Notes: generated by a model from the letters alone, not told the origin. Numbered from the stretch's first letter, positions 9,829-23,044 are shown. The stretch is DNA of 37,475 nucleotides from Stentor coeruleus (GCA_001970955.1 MPUH01000741.1:1-37475), one strand, 5' to 3'. Numbers and translations: made by a program.

Positions 9829-11229
9829 CTAAAGGAATATATCTATCCAGAAAAGGACAAATCCGCTCAACCCAATTAAAGTCATGATAATCAGTACTGC
9901 ATAAGCAACAAGCAAATCGCATCTTGTAATTCTCCCAGGGAAAGCTTTAATGTAATACATGCATGGCAATATAAAACATATAATCGGACTTGAAATTGTC
10001 CCAAGGATATTCAAAGCATAACCAATATTCGGTATAGCCAAAGCTAGTCCTAAAGCTGAAAACAATTCCCCAGTAACAACAAAAAAATACTGTTTCTTAG
10101 TAGGTCTTCTATGAAAAAGTATAGACAAAGTTGCATCACGACAAGGTTGAACAAGTAAAGGAGTCCCACAAATAACAGTTATAGCAATAGCAATTGATGC
10201 CTATATAAATTTTACTATTATAATCGGTATATCACCTGTTTCATAAGCAGCCTGAAGTATTTGTGTAGGGAAATTTGTAGTTGGATGATACTCATCATAA
10301 AAAGTTAGAAATCCAAAAATACCTACAATTAAATATAAAACAAGAACCATAAGTAAACCTCTTAATAGAAACTGAAAACCTCTTTTTGTACTTCTTTGTT
10401 GTAACTCTTGATATATTGGTATTACATTTTGATGACATGTAAAAGAAAATATCACATAACCTGCAGCTGTAAATATACTATATGCCGACAGCTCTGCTGG
10501 AGGTGCTTCTTTAATTCTAGAACTTAAACTATCAGCCCTCATAGTAAAAAAACCATATGTTATAGCAATACTTAAATAGATACAAGCAATACAGCTAAGT
10601 AAAGAGGTATATCTCAAAGCTGAGATTTGTTTTTTTAAAGACAAAGGGTATACTATTACTAAACAAATCAAACAACCCCACATATAACTATTTGTAGCGA
10701 TCTCATTAGTCACCCCATATAATCGCAAGCAATTAGGAATGAGGTCTTTTAAAAGGACGATATATGCAATAGCGCAACCATAGTTGTTGATGATCATATT
10801 GACTTCAGCAAAAGTGCGCATTTTAGGGCCATAAAGTTCATTTCCTATAGACTCATAAGTTAAATGGCCTGTTTTTTCAGCTGTGAGGATTAAAAGTTGA
10901 CATGTATATAAAGATACACACATGCCTAATATGAAAAGAACGATTCCTTGATATAACCCTGAGAGGTTTACAGCATAAGGGAGGCTTAGAATCCCTACTC
11001 CAACTGTAGAAGCAAGAATAGTTAAGACACTTCCTTTTAAATCCCCAGCTTGGAATTTACTTTGAAGGAGTCTACAAGGAGCAAAAAGCACGTAGCAAGT
11101 CCCATGTTTTATTGGTTTAGATGTTTTAAGCGACGGGGTAAGTATTGCTGTACTATGAGATGCTATGCTCATATCATAATGATGATTCATATGATGGTCT
11201 TCTTCAGATACAATAATGCAGTCACCCAT
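9829..11229 (-). CDS. AAAP-family amino-acid transporter, copy B2
   Basis: Third intact member of the cluster, in the same family as A1 and A2 but clearly diverged, mainly in the first 50 residues and in scattered membrane-segment positions. Exon 1 is 11229-10216 and exon 2 is 10200-9829, with a 15-nt intron (GTAAAATTTATATAG) at the conserved codon. The spliced protein is about 461 residues. The first membrane helix has GDLKGSVLTILASTVGVGIL followed by SLPYAV; the cytoplasmic N-terminus is rich in His and Ser. It is the intact counterpart of relic B1, so the ancestral unit was probably an A-B gene pair that duplicated in tandem. Confidence 0.88.
10201..10215 (-). other. 15-nt intron in transporter B2
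   Basis: GTAAAATTTATATAG on the minus strand, at the same codon as in the other transporter copies. Its presence in the diverged copy shows that the intron predates the A/B split. Confidence 0.92.
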
Positions 11230-13417
11230 ATTTATAAGGAAAACTTGTGGTTTAGATATGGAAAGTATGAATTAGTTATTATTATTCTTACTAAAATTAA
11301 ATATGGCTGATTTGGATTAACCTTAAAAGGTAGGTAAAAAGGCTGTTTTATAAACTTGTATACCAGCCGAGGTGTATTTAGTTAGTTTTTATGCTGAGGT
11401 TTATGATTGGAGCATTTTAGAATAAAGTCGATTTCAGCTTGAAAAAGTAAATTTTATTAGTAAAACTTTAGGCAAGGATTAAAAGGTATGGGTTTTATTG
11501 TATGCTAGGATTTCAAGCTATGTGTTTATATGAATTGTATTTATGATTCTGGTTTATATAACATTATCCTAGCTTTATGCGCTTTATTGTCTATAGCGTG
11601 GTCCTTTTATAATCATAGGTTTTAAAATGTAATAAAGGTATAAATTTAGGTTTATTATTATAAGAAATGATTAATAAGTATAAGATGATTAAGAATGATT
11701 TAATAAATGAGTTTATGTGAACTTTTTAGGTTTTTATATATAAATATTATCCTTGAGGGTATATTTGTGCTATAAGTTGAACTTTGTAAGCAAAAATTTT
11801 ATTATTTTTACCTTAAACTAAGAATTTCAGATGCTTTATATGTATGTAGGTACAATAAACAGTTGAAAACTAGGCTTTTTTCATAGGTTTATGGAGGTAG
11901 GATGATTTAAATGGATGTTGAGATTAATATTTTCCCTTTATCTTTAACATTTTATATTTGAGATTTTATTATAAGGAAATTGCAATTAAATTCTGGGATT
12001 ATTTCGGGATTAACTGATGCTGATTATTATAAACTATTGAAATCTATCAAAAAATATATGAGGCTTATATAAGATTATGATTTTTGTCGTAACTATATAG
12101 GAAATATATTAGAAAAAATTATGTGGGGTATAGGATTTATAAAATATAAAAAGTTCATAGTTATCATTAGTTCTTTATATGGATATATTAAAATATTTTG
12201 ATATAAAAAAACTCATTGAAAGATTTACTTTTAAAAATATGATTTTTTTACTGTGAATTAAAATTTGTTAAATATCATATAAAGAATGTAGTCTGATTTT
12301 GATATGATAATTTTTATGGTATTTGATACTATTTCCTATCATTTTTTAATATATGTTGGTTATGTATTTATTTAGTTTACTATAATGAAAATATGAATAA
12401 AAAGCGTATTAGGTGAATTATGTTTATAGATTAAATATATAAAAATATTATATAATGTATAATGATAAAGTTATAATTAGGATTTGGTTAAAATATACTA
12501 TTTTTTATTGTTTTAAAACTACTGTGAAGGTATAAAAATATTGATTTTTTGATAACTTCAAGGTGGAGATTAGAATTCTCACCCGCTTATGTAACTTTTT
12601 GTAATCTAAACTATATAATGTGTGCTTAGATATTTTATATCATGAACTTTATAACCTCATCAAGCAATAACTTTAAAATCTTATTAAAGGGTGAAGTTCA
12701 GTTTCTTGTTTTTCACACTTGATTTTACCTTTTGCCTTTTTGCTTTTTTACCTTTTTGTCTTTTGCTTTTTACTTTTTGCCTTTGGCTTTTTTACCTTCT
12801 TGCCTTTTGCTTTTTACCTTTTTATCTTTTATCTTTTTGCCTTTTGGTCTACTCCGCTTCCTTTTTGATACATGATAAAAACATGAAAATCTAAAACCCA
12901 GAAAATACTTCAATAATCAAATAAAAATCGGCATCTAAGCAAAAATTATATTCCTAAGAAAAGGATAATAAAACTCTATCAATATAAAACTTAAAAAAGT
13001 AAATCTAGACATAATTATCTTCAAGATATTTCTATTAGCCTGCCAATGTTAAAAATAAGATTTTCCATATCAAAATCACTAACCTGATTTCACATCTAAA
13101 AACCAATACTCTTAATATACAAGAAAATCAATATTTTCTTGGCCCACCCATTATAAAAAAATACCAATAACCTATCAAAGCATTACACATAAAAAGTTAC
13201 CCAAATACTAACTCTAAATATTCCCATGCAAATCCTACACAAATTCTTATTTAACCACATCACAAAAATCAATATCATAAATTCCGAAAACTCTATCTAA
13301 ATTTTCTATAAAATCCTAATCCCAAACCTTATTTTCCCAATCAAATCAAAAAATTTCACTATATATATAAAACCAATATTACTAATCCATATCTCTTTTT
13401 TTTTTACTGTTGAATAA
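11230..13417. other. 2.2-kb gene desert
   Basis: Very AT-rich, with no open frame on either strand that looks like protein, apart from low-complexity artefacts of the pyrimidine tract at about 12705-12850. A stretch near 12562-12586 resembles part of a tRNA-Gly D-arm, but no anticodon stem or acceptor pairing follows. This is the longest gene-free stretch in an otherwise compact window. Confidence 0.55.
12705..12850. repeat. Pyrimidine-rich low-complexity tract
   Basis: Irregular tandem repetition of T-runs broken by GCC, GC or ACC (blocks such as CTTTTTGC and CTTTTTACC, about 7-9 bp each). One strand is almost purely pyrimidine. It opens an apparent small frame by composition only. No function is evident. 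Confidence 0.7.
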
Positions 13418-14038
13418 ATGGAAAAACTTACCTTCCTTATCCTATTCCTCTCAGTGCCATCCTTAGCCACTCTAGGTGTAGATGTATCCCAATACACCAA
13501 CGTATTCTCTTGCCTTGTCCAAAATGGTTATACCTTTTCAATAATCCGTGGATACACAAGTTCAGGATATGTTGACCCAAATGTGGTATCAAACATCAAC
13601 AATGCATGGAATGGTGGAATGTCATATGTAGATGTTTATCTTTTCCCATGTGTTCCATGTGGTAATCCAACAACTCAAGCTAACAATTTAGTAAGCGCCT
13701 TAAATGGTGTGAATTATGGAATGATATGGATTGATGTCGAAACATATGCTTGGAGCAGTAGTCAATCAGCAAATCAAAACTTTATTTTAACTATGGTTAA
13801 TGCTTTACAAGGTTTAGGAGCTATAGTTGGTATATATTCGAATTATTACAATTGGCAAAGTATTGTTGGGCTTAATTGGAGTGGGGTATCTAGTTTACCT
13901 CTTTGGTATGCTCATTATGATAATAATCCAAGTTTCAGTGACTTTGTTTCATTTGGTGGGTGGAGTAGTCCTGCTATTAAACAATATGCTGGAGATGCAA
14001 CGGTTTGTGGGGCTGGAGTTGATTTGAATTATTATTAA
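13418..14038 (+). CDS. Secreted GH25 lysozyme
   Basis: Predicted glycoside hydrolase family 25 muramidase, hydrolysing bacterial peptidoglycan. A signal peptide covers about residues 1-18 (charged start, LTFLILFLSV core). The mature domain opens with LGVDVSQY, the first strand with the conserved Asp, and carries the acidic pair in MIWIDVET that forms the DxE catalytic motif. GIYSNYYNW and LWYAHYD are typical GH25 strands, and the C-terminal KQYAGDA...GVDLNYY block closes the barrel. At 206 residues it matches single-domain GH25 enzymes of amoebae and ciliates. A role in digesting bacterial prey, in food vacuoles or secreted, is likely. It is intronless, with an ATG start and TAA stop. It ends 87 bp from the convergent membrane-protein gene. 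Confidence 0.9.
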   Translation: MEKLTFLILFLSVPSLATLGVDVSQYTNVFSCLVQNGYTFSIIRGYTSSGYVDPNVVSNINNAWNGGMSYVDVYLFPCVPCGNPTTQANNLVSALNGVNYGMIWIDVETYAWSSSQSANQNFILTMVNALQGLGAIVGIYSNYYNWQSIVGLNWSGVSSLPLWYAHYDNNPSFSDFVSFGGWSSPAIKQYAGDATVCGAGVDLNYY

Positions 14039-14125
14039 GAAGTAGATTTAGATAAGAATATTGGAAAATTAAAGGTTTTTAAGGAGGATTTTAAGGTTTT
14101 TCAAGTGGAAATTAGCCTAGTTAGG

Positions 14126-15475
14126 TTAAACAGGACCTTGTCGAGGGAAAATATTTGACATTTGCTGCTCGGTGAAGTGCCCACGGCCTGCTACTGGGTA
14201 GAATAAAGTCCAGATTTCTGGGAGAGAGGAGTTGTTGCGGTTGAACACTGGCTGGTAGACCAAGCGTGGGCTTTCAAAAGTTGGTCCTTCGTGTGTGAAA
14301 GTTTCCTTCTCAAAAAGAGACAGCATAACTACCATAGTCCCAAAACACAGCATCGTCACCCCAAAAAAATAAGTGTTCATAAACGGGTAAAAGTTGTTTT
14401 TTCTATACAATATAAACGTACAAATAAGCCCCATGACAATCCTAGGGAACCACATAACTGTTTTTTTTGTCCTAACAAAAAGTAAAGAATAAAACTCCAT
14501 AATACTAAAAACCGTATACAATCTCTCATCTAATCCAGAAGGGTAAATATTCCCAAATATCATTGGTGTCCATAACAAATAAGTACATGCATACATGAAA
14601 TAAAACGTAAATAACATAACAAAAAAGCTCAAAACTAAAGACCCAATACCTTTCCCAGCATTTCTTAATGAATAAGCAGGTTGTCCAGCCCAAGGAAATG
14701 AGTAAAAAAGTATCATCCTAGTATTTTCTGTAGCATTAAATAAAGTCATACACCAAGATAAAGATATCATTACCCCAGCTGAACCTGCTATAGCTAAACG
14801 ACATATCATCCCAGTAACTAAAGATAATATTATAAACACAAAAATACTAAAAAATAAATTCCCTATTTTTTGAGGAAATGATGGATTTGATGTCACTTCA
14901 TATTGTTTTTTAGACCATATCCACATTTCTTTGCTTCCAAGATTTATAATAAACCCTGGGTTATCACGGAATATTCTTGCAAGTTGATTTATGATGATTG
15001 TATCGAGTTCATTAAAAATTATTATGAAAGGCCACATAAATGTAGGGACTACATCTTTATAAGATAATTGTATGTTATGTTCTGTAAAATTCAACCTTGA
15101 TTTGATATCTTTTGGCATTGTTAAGACTTGAAAATGTAAAGAGAATTGGAATTTTACTGAACCTATACTGATGTTGTAGATATCTTCTGGCATTAAGGTT
15201 ATGTTGGTGTATTTTTCTATATTAGCTTGAAGGTCTAATGTCAGGTTTAGATGTTCTGAGGAGTATCTTGTTGAACCATTTAGAATCTGCTCGGAAAATG
15301 CTTTGGACAAGATTTCACTTGTGTTTATATAAGTTTGATGGAAATAAATCAGACATGCTAAGGAAATCCAACTTATGGTGAAGAAGGTTATTGATAGGAT
15401 TTTAGTCCAAAGTTGGAAGTTCGCAGAACTCATCATCCGTTCGTAGATTCTGAATAGAGATCTTTCGAATTCCAT
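14126..15475 (-). CDS. Multipass membrane protein of unknown function
   Basis: 449 residues. One membrane segment lies at about residues 25-48, then comes a long non-membrane region with several N-glycosylation-type sites (about 50-200), presumably lumenal or extracellular, then about seven hydrophobic segments between 205 and 395, and a polar C-terminal tail of about 55 residues. The segment around 315-345 (MEFYSLLFVRT followed by WFPRIVMG) and the tail (SLPEIWTLFYPV) look conserved in style, but the family is not recognised. The layout of one helix, a lumenal domain and a helix bundle would suit an ER or plasma-membrane protein. ATG at 15475, stop TAA, no intron needed. Tail-to-tail with the lysozyme gene. 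Confidence 0.78.
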   Translation of the reverse strand: MEFERSLFRIYERMMSSANFQLWTKILSITFFTISWISLACLIYFHQTYINTSEILSKAFSEQILNGSTRYSSEHLNLTLDLQANIEKYTNITLMPEDIYNISIGSVKFQFSLHFQVLTMPKDIKSRLNFTEHNIQLSYKDVVPTFMWPFIIIFNELDTIIINQLARIFRDNPGFIINLGSKEMWIWSKKQYEVTSNPSFPQKIGNLFFSIFVFIILSLVTGMICRLAIAGSAGVMISLSWCMTLFNATENTRMILFYSFPWAGQPAYSLRNAGKGIGSLVLSFFVMLFTFYFMYACTYLLWTPMIFGNIYPSGLDERLYTVFSIMEFYSLLFVRTKKTVMWFPRIVMGLICTFILYRKNNFYPFMNTYFFGVTMLCFGTMVVMLSLFEKETFTHEGPTFESPRLVYQPVFNRNNSSLPEIWTLFYPVAGRGHFTEQQMSNIFPRQGPV

Positions 15476-15878
15476 TTTATATAATATTTTGGTAGGAAGT
15501 TTTGTAAGAATTAAAAGTTTATGGGTTTTGAAGGGTTTGGGGGATAAGTGTTTTTTTTTTTGAGATTTTATTGATGATTTGGAAAGATTTATGGTTTTTG
15601 GTGAGATGATTTAAATTATAGAGGATTTTAGATGAAATACTATTTTTTAGAATTTATGTATTAGTAAGGGAGATTTGATGGTTTTAATAATAAAAAAAGT
15701 TTAGTTATAAATCTTCGTTACTTTTTTTTTGTGTGAAAAAAGGTTTTATTTTATTAAATGATATGCAAGAAGTAGTTAGGAGATTGTTTGTAACAGTTAT
15801 CATATAAATCGTTGTATAATCATTAAATCCAAAACTTCAAAAAAAAATTGCACCTCTTATCACAATTTGGTGACAAAA
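15476..15878. promoter_or_regulatory. Divergent intergenic region
   Basis: About 400 bp between the start codons of the divergent membrane-protein and aldo-keto reductase genes, so it must hold both promoters. It is T/A-rich, with a run of ten T near 15551 and one of nine near 15722. No specific element is recognised. Confidence 0.45.
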
Positions 15879-16928
15879 ATGGAATACAGGTACCTTGGAA
15901 ACTCTGGTCTTAAAGTTTCGCTTTTAAGTTTTGGGAACATGACAACTGGCTTAGAAGTTTTTAAAGGTGGAAAAGATGAATGTAACAGTGAAATTGAAGC
16001 TCATAATTTCGAACTGATCAAAACCTGTGTCGACAATGGAATTACCTTCTTTGATACTGCTGAGCTCTATGGCTTAGGGGTTTCTGAGATAATTCTAGGT
16101 AAAAATCTAAAACAAGGTGGATGGGACCGAGACGATTTATCTATTTCCACAAAACTCGTCCCAACAAAAGGAGGTATTCAAGGGAACTCCCGTAAAAGAA
16201 TGCGTGTAGGTGTAAAACAAAGTTTACAAAGATTACAACTAGAAAATGTCGATATTTTATATTTACACAGATACGACTATGATGTTCCTATTCTTGAACA
16301 AATCAAAACAATGAATGAATTCATAGACCAAGATCTCACATATTATTGGGGAACATCAGAATTTACATCATCCCAACTTGAAGAAATTTTTTATTTATGC
16401 AACAAACATGGGCTTATTCCTCCAATAGCTGATCAATGTCAATACAACATGTTTGCAAGGAAAATTTTTGAAGTTGAATATGCACCTTTATTTGATAATT
16501 ATAAACTAGGGACGACAATATGGAGTCCTTTAGCTGCTGGACTTTTATCAGGTAAATATAATGATGGGAATATTCCTGAAGGAAGTAGATATGCTACAAT
16601 CCCGATATATAAACGCAGATATGCTGAAAATATTGGATGGAGGGCTGATAAAGGAGTTGAAATGTTTGCTGGACTTAAACAGATTTCTGATGATCTTGGA
16701 TGTACACAGTCACAATTAGCTTTAGCATGGGCTATTAAAAACCCTGATGTTAGTACTGCGATTTTTGGGACTAATGATAAGAGACAGATTATTGAAAATA
16801 TTGAAGCTATTGGTGTTGCTAAGAAACTTGATAATGCTTTACTTGAAAAAATTGAGAAACTGCTGAATAACAGACCTAGTCCGGCACTTAATTGGCGAAC
16901 TTTTACCCCGAGAGAGTTTAGAAGGTAA
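15879..16928 (+). CDS. Aldo-keto reductase, KCNAB/AKR6-like
   Basis: NADPH-dependent aldo-keto reductase with a (beta/alpha)8 barrel, closest in style to voltage-gated K+ channel beta subunits (AKR6) and related oxidoreductases. Visible markers: N-terminal MEYRYLGNSGLKVS; the catalytic-region motif FFDTAELYGLGVSE, with Asp and Tyr; the catalytic Lys in STKLV; the His in YLHRYD; a nucleotide-binding segment TIWSPLAAGLLSGKY; and a C-terminal TAIFGTNDKRQIIEN cofactor clamp. 349 residues, typical for the family. I chose the ATG at 15879; upstream in-frame codons give only a TTG. No intron. Whether it partners a channel or is metabolic cannot be told; ciliates have many K+ channels, so a channel subunit is possible. 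Confidence 0.88.
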   Translation: MEYRYLGNSGLKVSLLSFGNMTTGLEVFKGGKDECNSEIEAHNFELIKTCVDNGITFFDTAELYGLGVSEIILGKNLKQGGWDRDDLSISTKLVPTKGGIQGNSRKRMRVGVKQSLQRLQLENVDILYLHRYDYDVPILEQIKTMNEFIDQDLTYYWGTSEFTSSQLEEIFYLCNKHGLIPPIADQCQYNMFARKIFEVEYAPLFDNYKLGTTIWSPLAAGLLSGKYNDGNIPEGSRYATIPIYKRRYAENIGWRADKGVEMFAGLKQISDDLGCTQSQLALAWAIKNPDVSTAIFGTNDKRQIIENIEAIGVAKKLDNALLEKIEKLLNNRPSPALNWRTFTPREFRR

Positions 16929-17121
16929 TTAGATAATGATTTAGATTTGGATTTATTATGTGATAGTAAAAATATCAATTTTTCATTGTGATTATCAGAA
17001 TTCATGCTTGTGATTTGGGTATTTGATAGTATTTTACCTTATAAATTCTTTAAACTATGGAGTTGATTATAATGATTAATATTGGATTATAATTGAAGCT
17101 TTATAATAATTTTATATTATT

Positions 17122-17625
17122 TTAAGTATAAGTCTCAAACTTCAAGTCGCTGAACACTGGGTCTAGATGCAGAAGGCGTTTTTTTTCTAAGTTTTTCAAA
17201 GTGCTGATTTTCTGATTCATGATTTTAGTCCTCATTTCGGAGTATTTTTTATGTTTACTATAATCCCTTAATAGATCTTTTGTTGATAAACTAGGGTTCA
17301 CATTTGCTATCCTTAAAAAAGTTTCTTCATTGTTAATGAGTAATTCTTTCGGCTTACAAGATCTTGACTCAGTTAAATTCCTAATAAAAGAGATAGGCTT
17401 TTGTTTTATATTGATGAGTTTATCTAAAAGTATCTTGTTTTCTCTATTGATTTTTTCGTTCCACCAGATTCCTCTATACCCTGGTCTTCTTGGAACTGCA
17501 TGAAATAAAGAGGAAAGTTGATTATCTAAAGAACTTGTTTTGGTTTTTATTTCCCTAAGCTTCTTTTTATGTTGTTCAAAGTGATAAGCTCTTTGATGAG
17601 CTTGCTCTTGGCTGATATCAAGCAT
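17122..17625 (-). CDS. CFAP97-like ciliary protein
   Basis: 167 residues, basic and largely helical. The central part (about residues 20-80) fits the CFAP97/Hemingway domain pattern: a basic helix, a segment LDNQLSSLFHAVPRRPGYRG, then EKINRENKILLDKLINI, with the conserved 'ENxxLLxKLxxI' feature. That domain is found in small cilia- and flagella-associated proteins (CFAP97, CFAP97D1). The C-terminal half is a lysine-rich helix without a recognised domain. ATG at 17625, TAA stop, intronless. It lies head-to-head with the katanin gene across about 960 bp. The family call rests on motif pattern only. Confidence 0.6.
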   Translation of the reverse strand: MLDISQEQAHQRAYHFEQHKKKLREIKTKTSSLDNQLSSLFHAVPRRPGYRGIWWNEKINRENKILLDKLINIKQKPISFIRNLTESRSCKPKELLINNEETFLRIANVNPSLSTKDLLRDYSKHKKYSEMRTKIMNQKISTLKNLEKKRLLHLDPVFSDLKFETYT

Positions 17626-19981
<2,356 letters not shown>

Positions 19982-20007
19982 TAGTTTTAGAAATTCATAA
20001 TTATTTA

Positions 20008-21489
20008 TCATTTATGCTTACGAAGATGTTCTTCTAAAATCGGCTCTATATGTGACAACTCGTTAAGGTCATTTAAATCAGAAACTTTGCTTTTTATACG
20101 ATTTGCCTGAGGAATTTTTTCTACAATTTTCGTAATTGTTTGCTTCATAATGAAACTTCTTATGTTATTTGATTTCTCTTTATCATTTTTTAAACTTTTT
20201 ATTGATTGATTAATGCTTTTGTTTATAGTTTCCATACATTGTTTTATTGTTTTATCATCTAAAGGTTCAGGGTTTATATCACAAACCCTTGATATTTTGT
20301 TAAGATATCTCGAACACCAGTCTTTGATTTTGGTTTTTATCATAAGCAAAGTTTTCATTTTGGAGTTTTCCTCAAGGACTTGTTTGCGTATTATTATAAG
20401 TTCCTGGCTACGATCTTTATCATCTTTAGAAAACTCAGTTGGGTCGATTTCGTGAAGTTTTTCTAAAGAGTTTTGCATGCCTTCAATTTTTTCTCTAAAC
20501 TCCGTAAGTTCGATTTCTTTTTTTTTTACTGAAGATAAGAACTCAGCATAAATCGTCTCTTTTGTTAGGAATTTTTCTACTAAAACAGGGACTTCTTGGA
20601 TCCCTGTAGCTATTTTTATCCTGAAAAACGCATCTTCGTAACGTTTCCATTTTACTTGTTCCTTATCGAATTTCATTGATGATAACATGTACCACATAAA
20701 ATGTAATAAAAACTTTTCACGCATTTCTTCAAGTTCATGGCTTTGGTCTTCAATCATAACTTTTTCCATCATTTCTTTTTGTTTCAATTTGTGGACAAGA
20801 CGCTTTTCTGAGAGCTCTTTGCATTTTTTAACGTCTTTTTGGACTTTTTCAAGCTCTATTTGTTTAGTTTTTTTTTCTAAGACTACAGATTCACGGATAT
20901 GAGAAAAAGCTATGGATGTGATGGCTTTGATTTCTTTAGCTTTAGTGGATTTTTTTGTTTCTTGGTTTAGATCAAAAGCTTCTTTGTATAAAGATTTTTC
21001 TAAGCCTCTATATTTTCTTTTTAAAAATACTAAAGTTGTCCTCATTCTGTCTAAGATATGAAGATATATAGTTTGATTGTTTTCTTCATCAGATTGATTG
21101 ATAAGAACTTGATGCATTTGGTTTTCAATATCAGCGACTTTTTCAGCTAGGATTTGGAAGATACTTTTTCTAAGCTCGACAACTTCATCAATTTTCAACC
21201 CTTCGCTTTTTAACTTGGTAAGTTTGACATCACCTCTTGTGTAAGTGGATCGCTCACGATCCATTAATGTTTTTAAAGCACTTAATTGTGAAGAAACTTC
21301 AAATGAGTCGGATAACTGGATTTTTTCTTGAGGGGTGTAAACATAGGTTGTATCTAAAAATGACCCTGATTTCCTTGTGTGGATGATATTACGGATTTTT
21401 CTGTCTGTAGCTTGAGCCAAGTATGAAGTATTGGTTTTATCCCAACTTTTTCTTGACTGTCTATATGAAGTTTGTGACAGTTTTTCCAT
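20008..21489 (-). CDS. Coiled-coil protein, outer dynein arm docking family
   Basis: 493 residues, charged and almost entirely helical, with long heptad stretches at about 90-270 and 300-390. The segment about 283-325 (FFRIKIATGIQEVPVLVEKF, then a Thr-rich turn and a further coil) matches the pattern shared by outer-dynein-arm docking proteins of the ODAD1/CCDC63/ODAD3 group ('F..IK.ATG..D...V..KF..Q..T'). Such proteins anchor outer dynein arms to doublet microtubules in cilia. ATG at 21489. The stop is TGA, immediately followed by TAA, the only TGA stop among the intact genes here. It starts 77 bp from the divergent kinase gene and ends 26 bp from katanin. The exact orthologue within the group is uncertain. 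Confidence 0.75.
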   Translation of the reverse strand: MEKLSQTSYRQSRKSWDKTNTSYLAQATDRKIRNIIHTRKSGSFLDTTYVYTPQEKIQLSDSFEVSSQLSALKTLMDRERSTYTRGDVKLTKLKSEGLKIDEVVELRKSIFQILAEKVADIENQMHQVLINQSDEENNQTIYLHILDRMRTTLVFLKRKYRGLEKSLYKEAFDLNQETKKSTKAKEIKAITSIAFSHIRESVVLEKKTKQIELEKVQKDVKKCKELSEKRLVHKLKQKEMMEKVMIEDQSHELEEMREKFLLHFMWYMLSSMKFDKEQVKWKRYEDAFFRIKIATGIQEVPVLVEKFLTKETIYAEFLSSVKKKEIELTEFREKIEGMQNSLEKLHEIDPTEFSKDDKDRSQELIIIRKQVLEENSKMKTLLMIKTKIKDWCSRYLNKISRVCDINPEPLDDKTIKQCMETINKSINQSIKSLKNDKEKSNNIRSFIMKQTITKIVEKIPQANRIKSKVSDLNDLNELSHIEPILEEHLRKHK

Positions 21490-21566
21490 TTATTAAATTT
21501 AAGACTTTTATGATGTGAATAATAAGACTTTAGGGTGTAAATGGCTTTTAAAGGATGTTGATATAA

Positions 21567-22940
21567 ATGGAAGTTATAGCTAGTGTGTTCAATCCTAATG
21601 CTAAGTGCCATAACTGTCAAGATAAGTTTAAGTTGAAGAAAAGGAGAAAGTGTATTATATGCAGTAAGAGATAGGTAGAGTTTTTGTTTTGCAAGAAATG
21701 TAGTATTAAAGAAAATCATGCATCGCTTGGTTTTTTAGCCCCTAAAAGGTACTGTCTCAACTGCTATACAACCGCAGTGGACCACAATTCACGCAAAGAT
21801 CTACCAAAATCTAACACCCTGCCTCCACAAAAAGCTGAAAATAGTCAAAGAACTACAGGTGAATCAACCAAAGAAACCCTAGCCAAATCATTAAGTCTAA
21901 CCGAAGAAGTAAAAAAATCTCCAGAAAAACCTCATATCCCAGGATCAGTCCCAATACCAAATCCTCCAGTACTAGAAGTTTTAATTGAAGAACAGAAAAT
22001 TGAAGACCCATCTTTATTACCAACAAAGAAAAATGTAATACCCATTCAGGTAGAAGAACAGAAAAAAAGTTTAAAAATCCTCTTATCAAACCCAGATGAA
22101 CATTACGAAATGGTTAGGAAAATTGGTGAAGGTGGTTCAGGTAGTGTATTTTTGGCGAAGAAAAAGTCAAATGGGGAAAGTTTCGCCTTAAAACGCATAC
22201 CTTTAAAAAGCCAACAGCAAAGAGACCAAATTATTAATGAAATCTCAATGACCATGTGGAGTCAGAACCCAAATGTTGTCACATACTTTGAGAGCTATAA
22301 TTATAACTCATGTCTTTGGATTATAGTAGAACTTATGAAAGGAAATCTTACTGATTTGATTATGGATAAAGCAGGGATAATACCTGAAAACCTTATGGCG
22401 TATATAATGAAAGAAATATTAAATGCTTTAAGAAATATGCATGCGCAATTTAGAATCCATAGAGATATTAAAAGTGATAATATTCTTTTGTCTTTAGATG
22501 GAAGTGTGAAATTAGGGGACTTTGGATATGCTGCTCAGTTAACTGCTGAACAAGATAAAAGGACTACTGTTGTTGGTACCCCAAGTTGGATGGCCCCTGA
22601 ACTTGTAGTTGGGTCAAGATATGATGGTAAAGTTGATATTTGGTCTTTAGGGATTGTATCTTTAGAAATGGCTGAAGGTGAACCTCCGAATTTAAGAGAA
22701 AATCCAATGAAAGCTTTATATTTAACAGCAACTGGACCACCTCCAAGTCTTAATGAAAAACATAAGTGGAGTTCTGAGTTTAATAGGTTTACAGAAAGAT
22801 GTTTGATTAAAGATCCAGAAACAAGGCCAAGTGCTGAAGAACTTCTTTTAGATCCGTTTATTGCTATGGCCCCTGAAAATGGCAAGCTTGAGTTTAGTAC
22901 TTACCTGAATAATTGGGTCAACCGGAAGAAAAAAACTTAA
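21567..22940 (+). CDS. FYVE-like finger + PAK/STE20-like kinase (two exons)
   Basis: Serine/threonine kinase. Exon 1 (21567-21663) starts at ATG and encodes the first two knuckles of a FYVE-type finger (CHNC, then the basic patch KLKKRRKCIIC). A 15-nt intron, GTAAGAGATAGGTAG, follows, and exon 2 continues in frame with CKKC and the last pair, CLNC. The finger has the canonical basic-patch-then-CxxC arrangement, so PI3P binding is credible. A Pro/Ser/Lys-rich linker (about 60-165) leads to a PAK/STE20-like kinase domain: IGEGGSGSV, ALKRI, HRDIKSDNIL, DFG, GTPSWMAPE. The spliced length is about 452 residues. No CRIB domain is visible. It is a paralogue of the kinase at 257-1489. The upstream exon is easily missed because exon 2 has no good ATG near its start. 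Confidence 0.9.
21664..21678 (+). other. 15-nt intron inside the zinc finger
   Basis: GTAAGAGATAGGTAG, phase 1. It splits the CxxC knuckles of the FYVE-like finger; excision rejoins CIIC with the following CKKC in the spacing expected for the fold. Confidence 0.88.
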
Positions 22941-23044
22941 TTTTAGATAAGAATGGAATAGCTTATGAAGAAATAAAGGAAAGGTGGAAGGAAAATTGAA
23001 GATGTGGGCTTAGGGTTTGGAATTTGAGGATTAATAACGAAAAG

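Noticed and set aside
12560..12600. tRNA-Gly-like stretch (GGTGGAGATTAGAATTCTC)
   Set aside because: Only a D-arm-like segment matches. No anticodon stem-loop, T-arm or acceptor pairing can be drawn on either side.
12691..12894. Plus-strand open frame rich in Phe, Leu and Cys
   Set aside because: Produced by the pyrimidine-rich tract; a low-complexity translation, not a protein.
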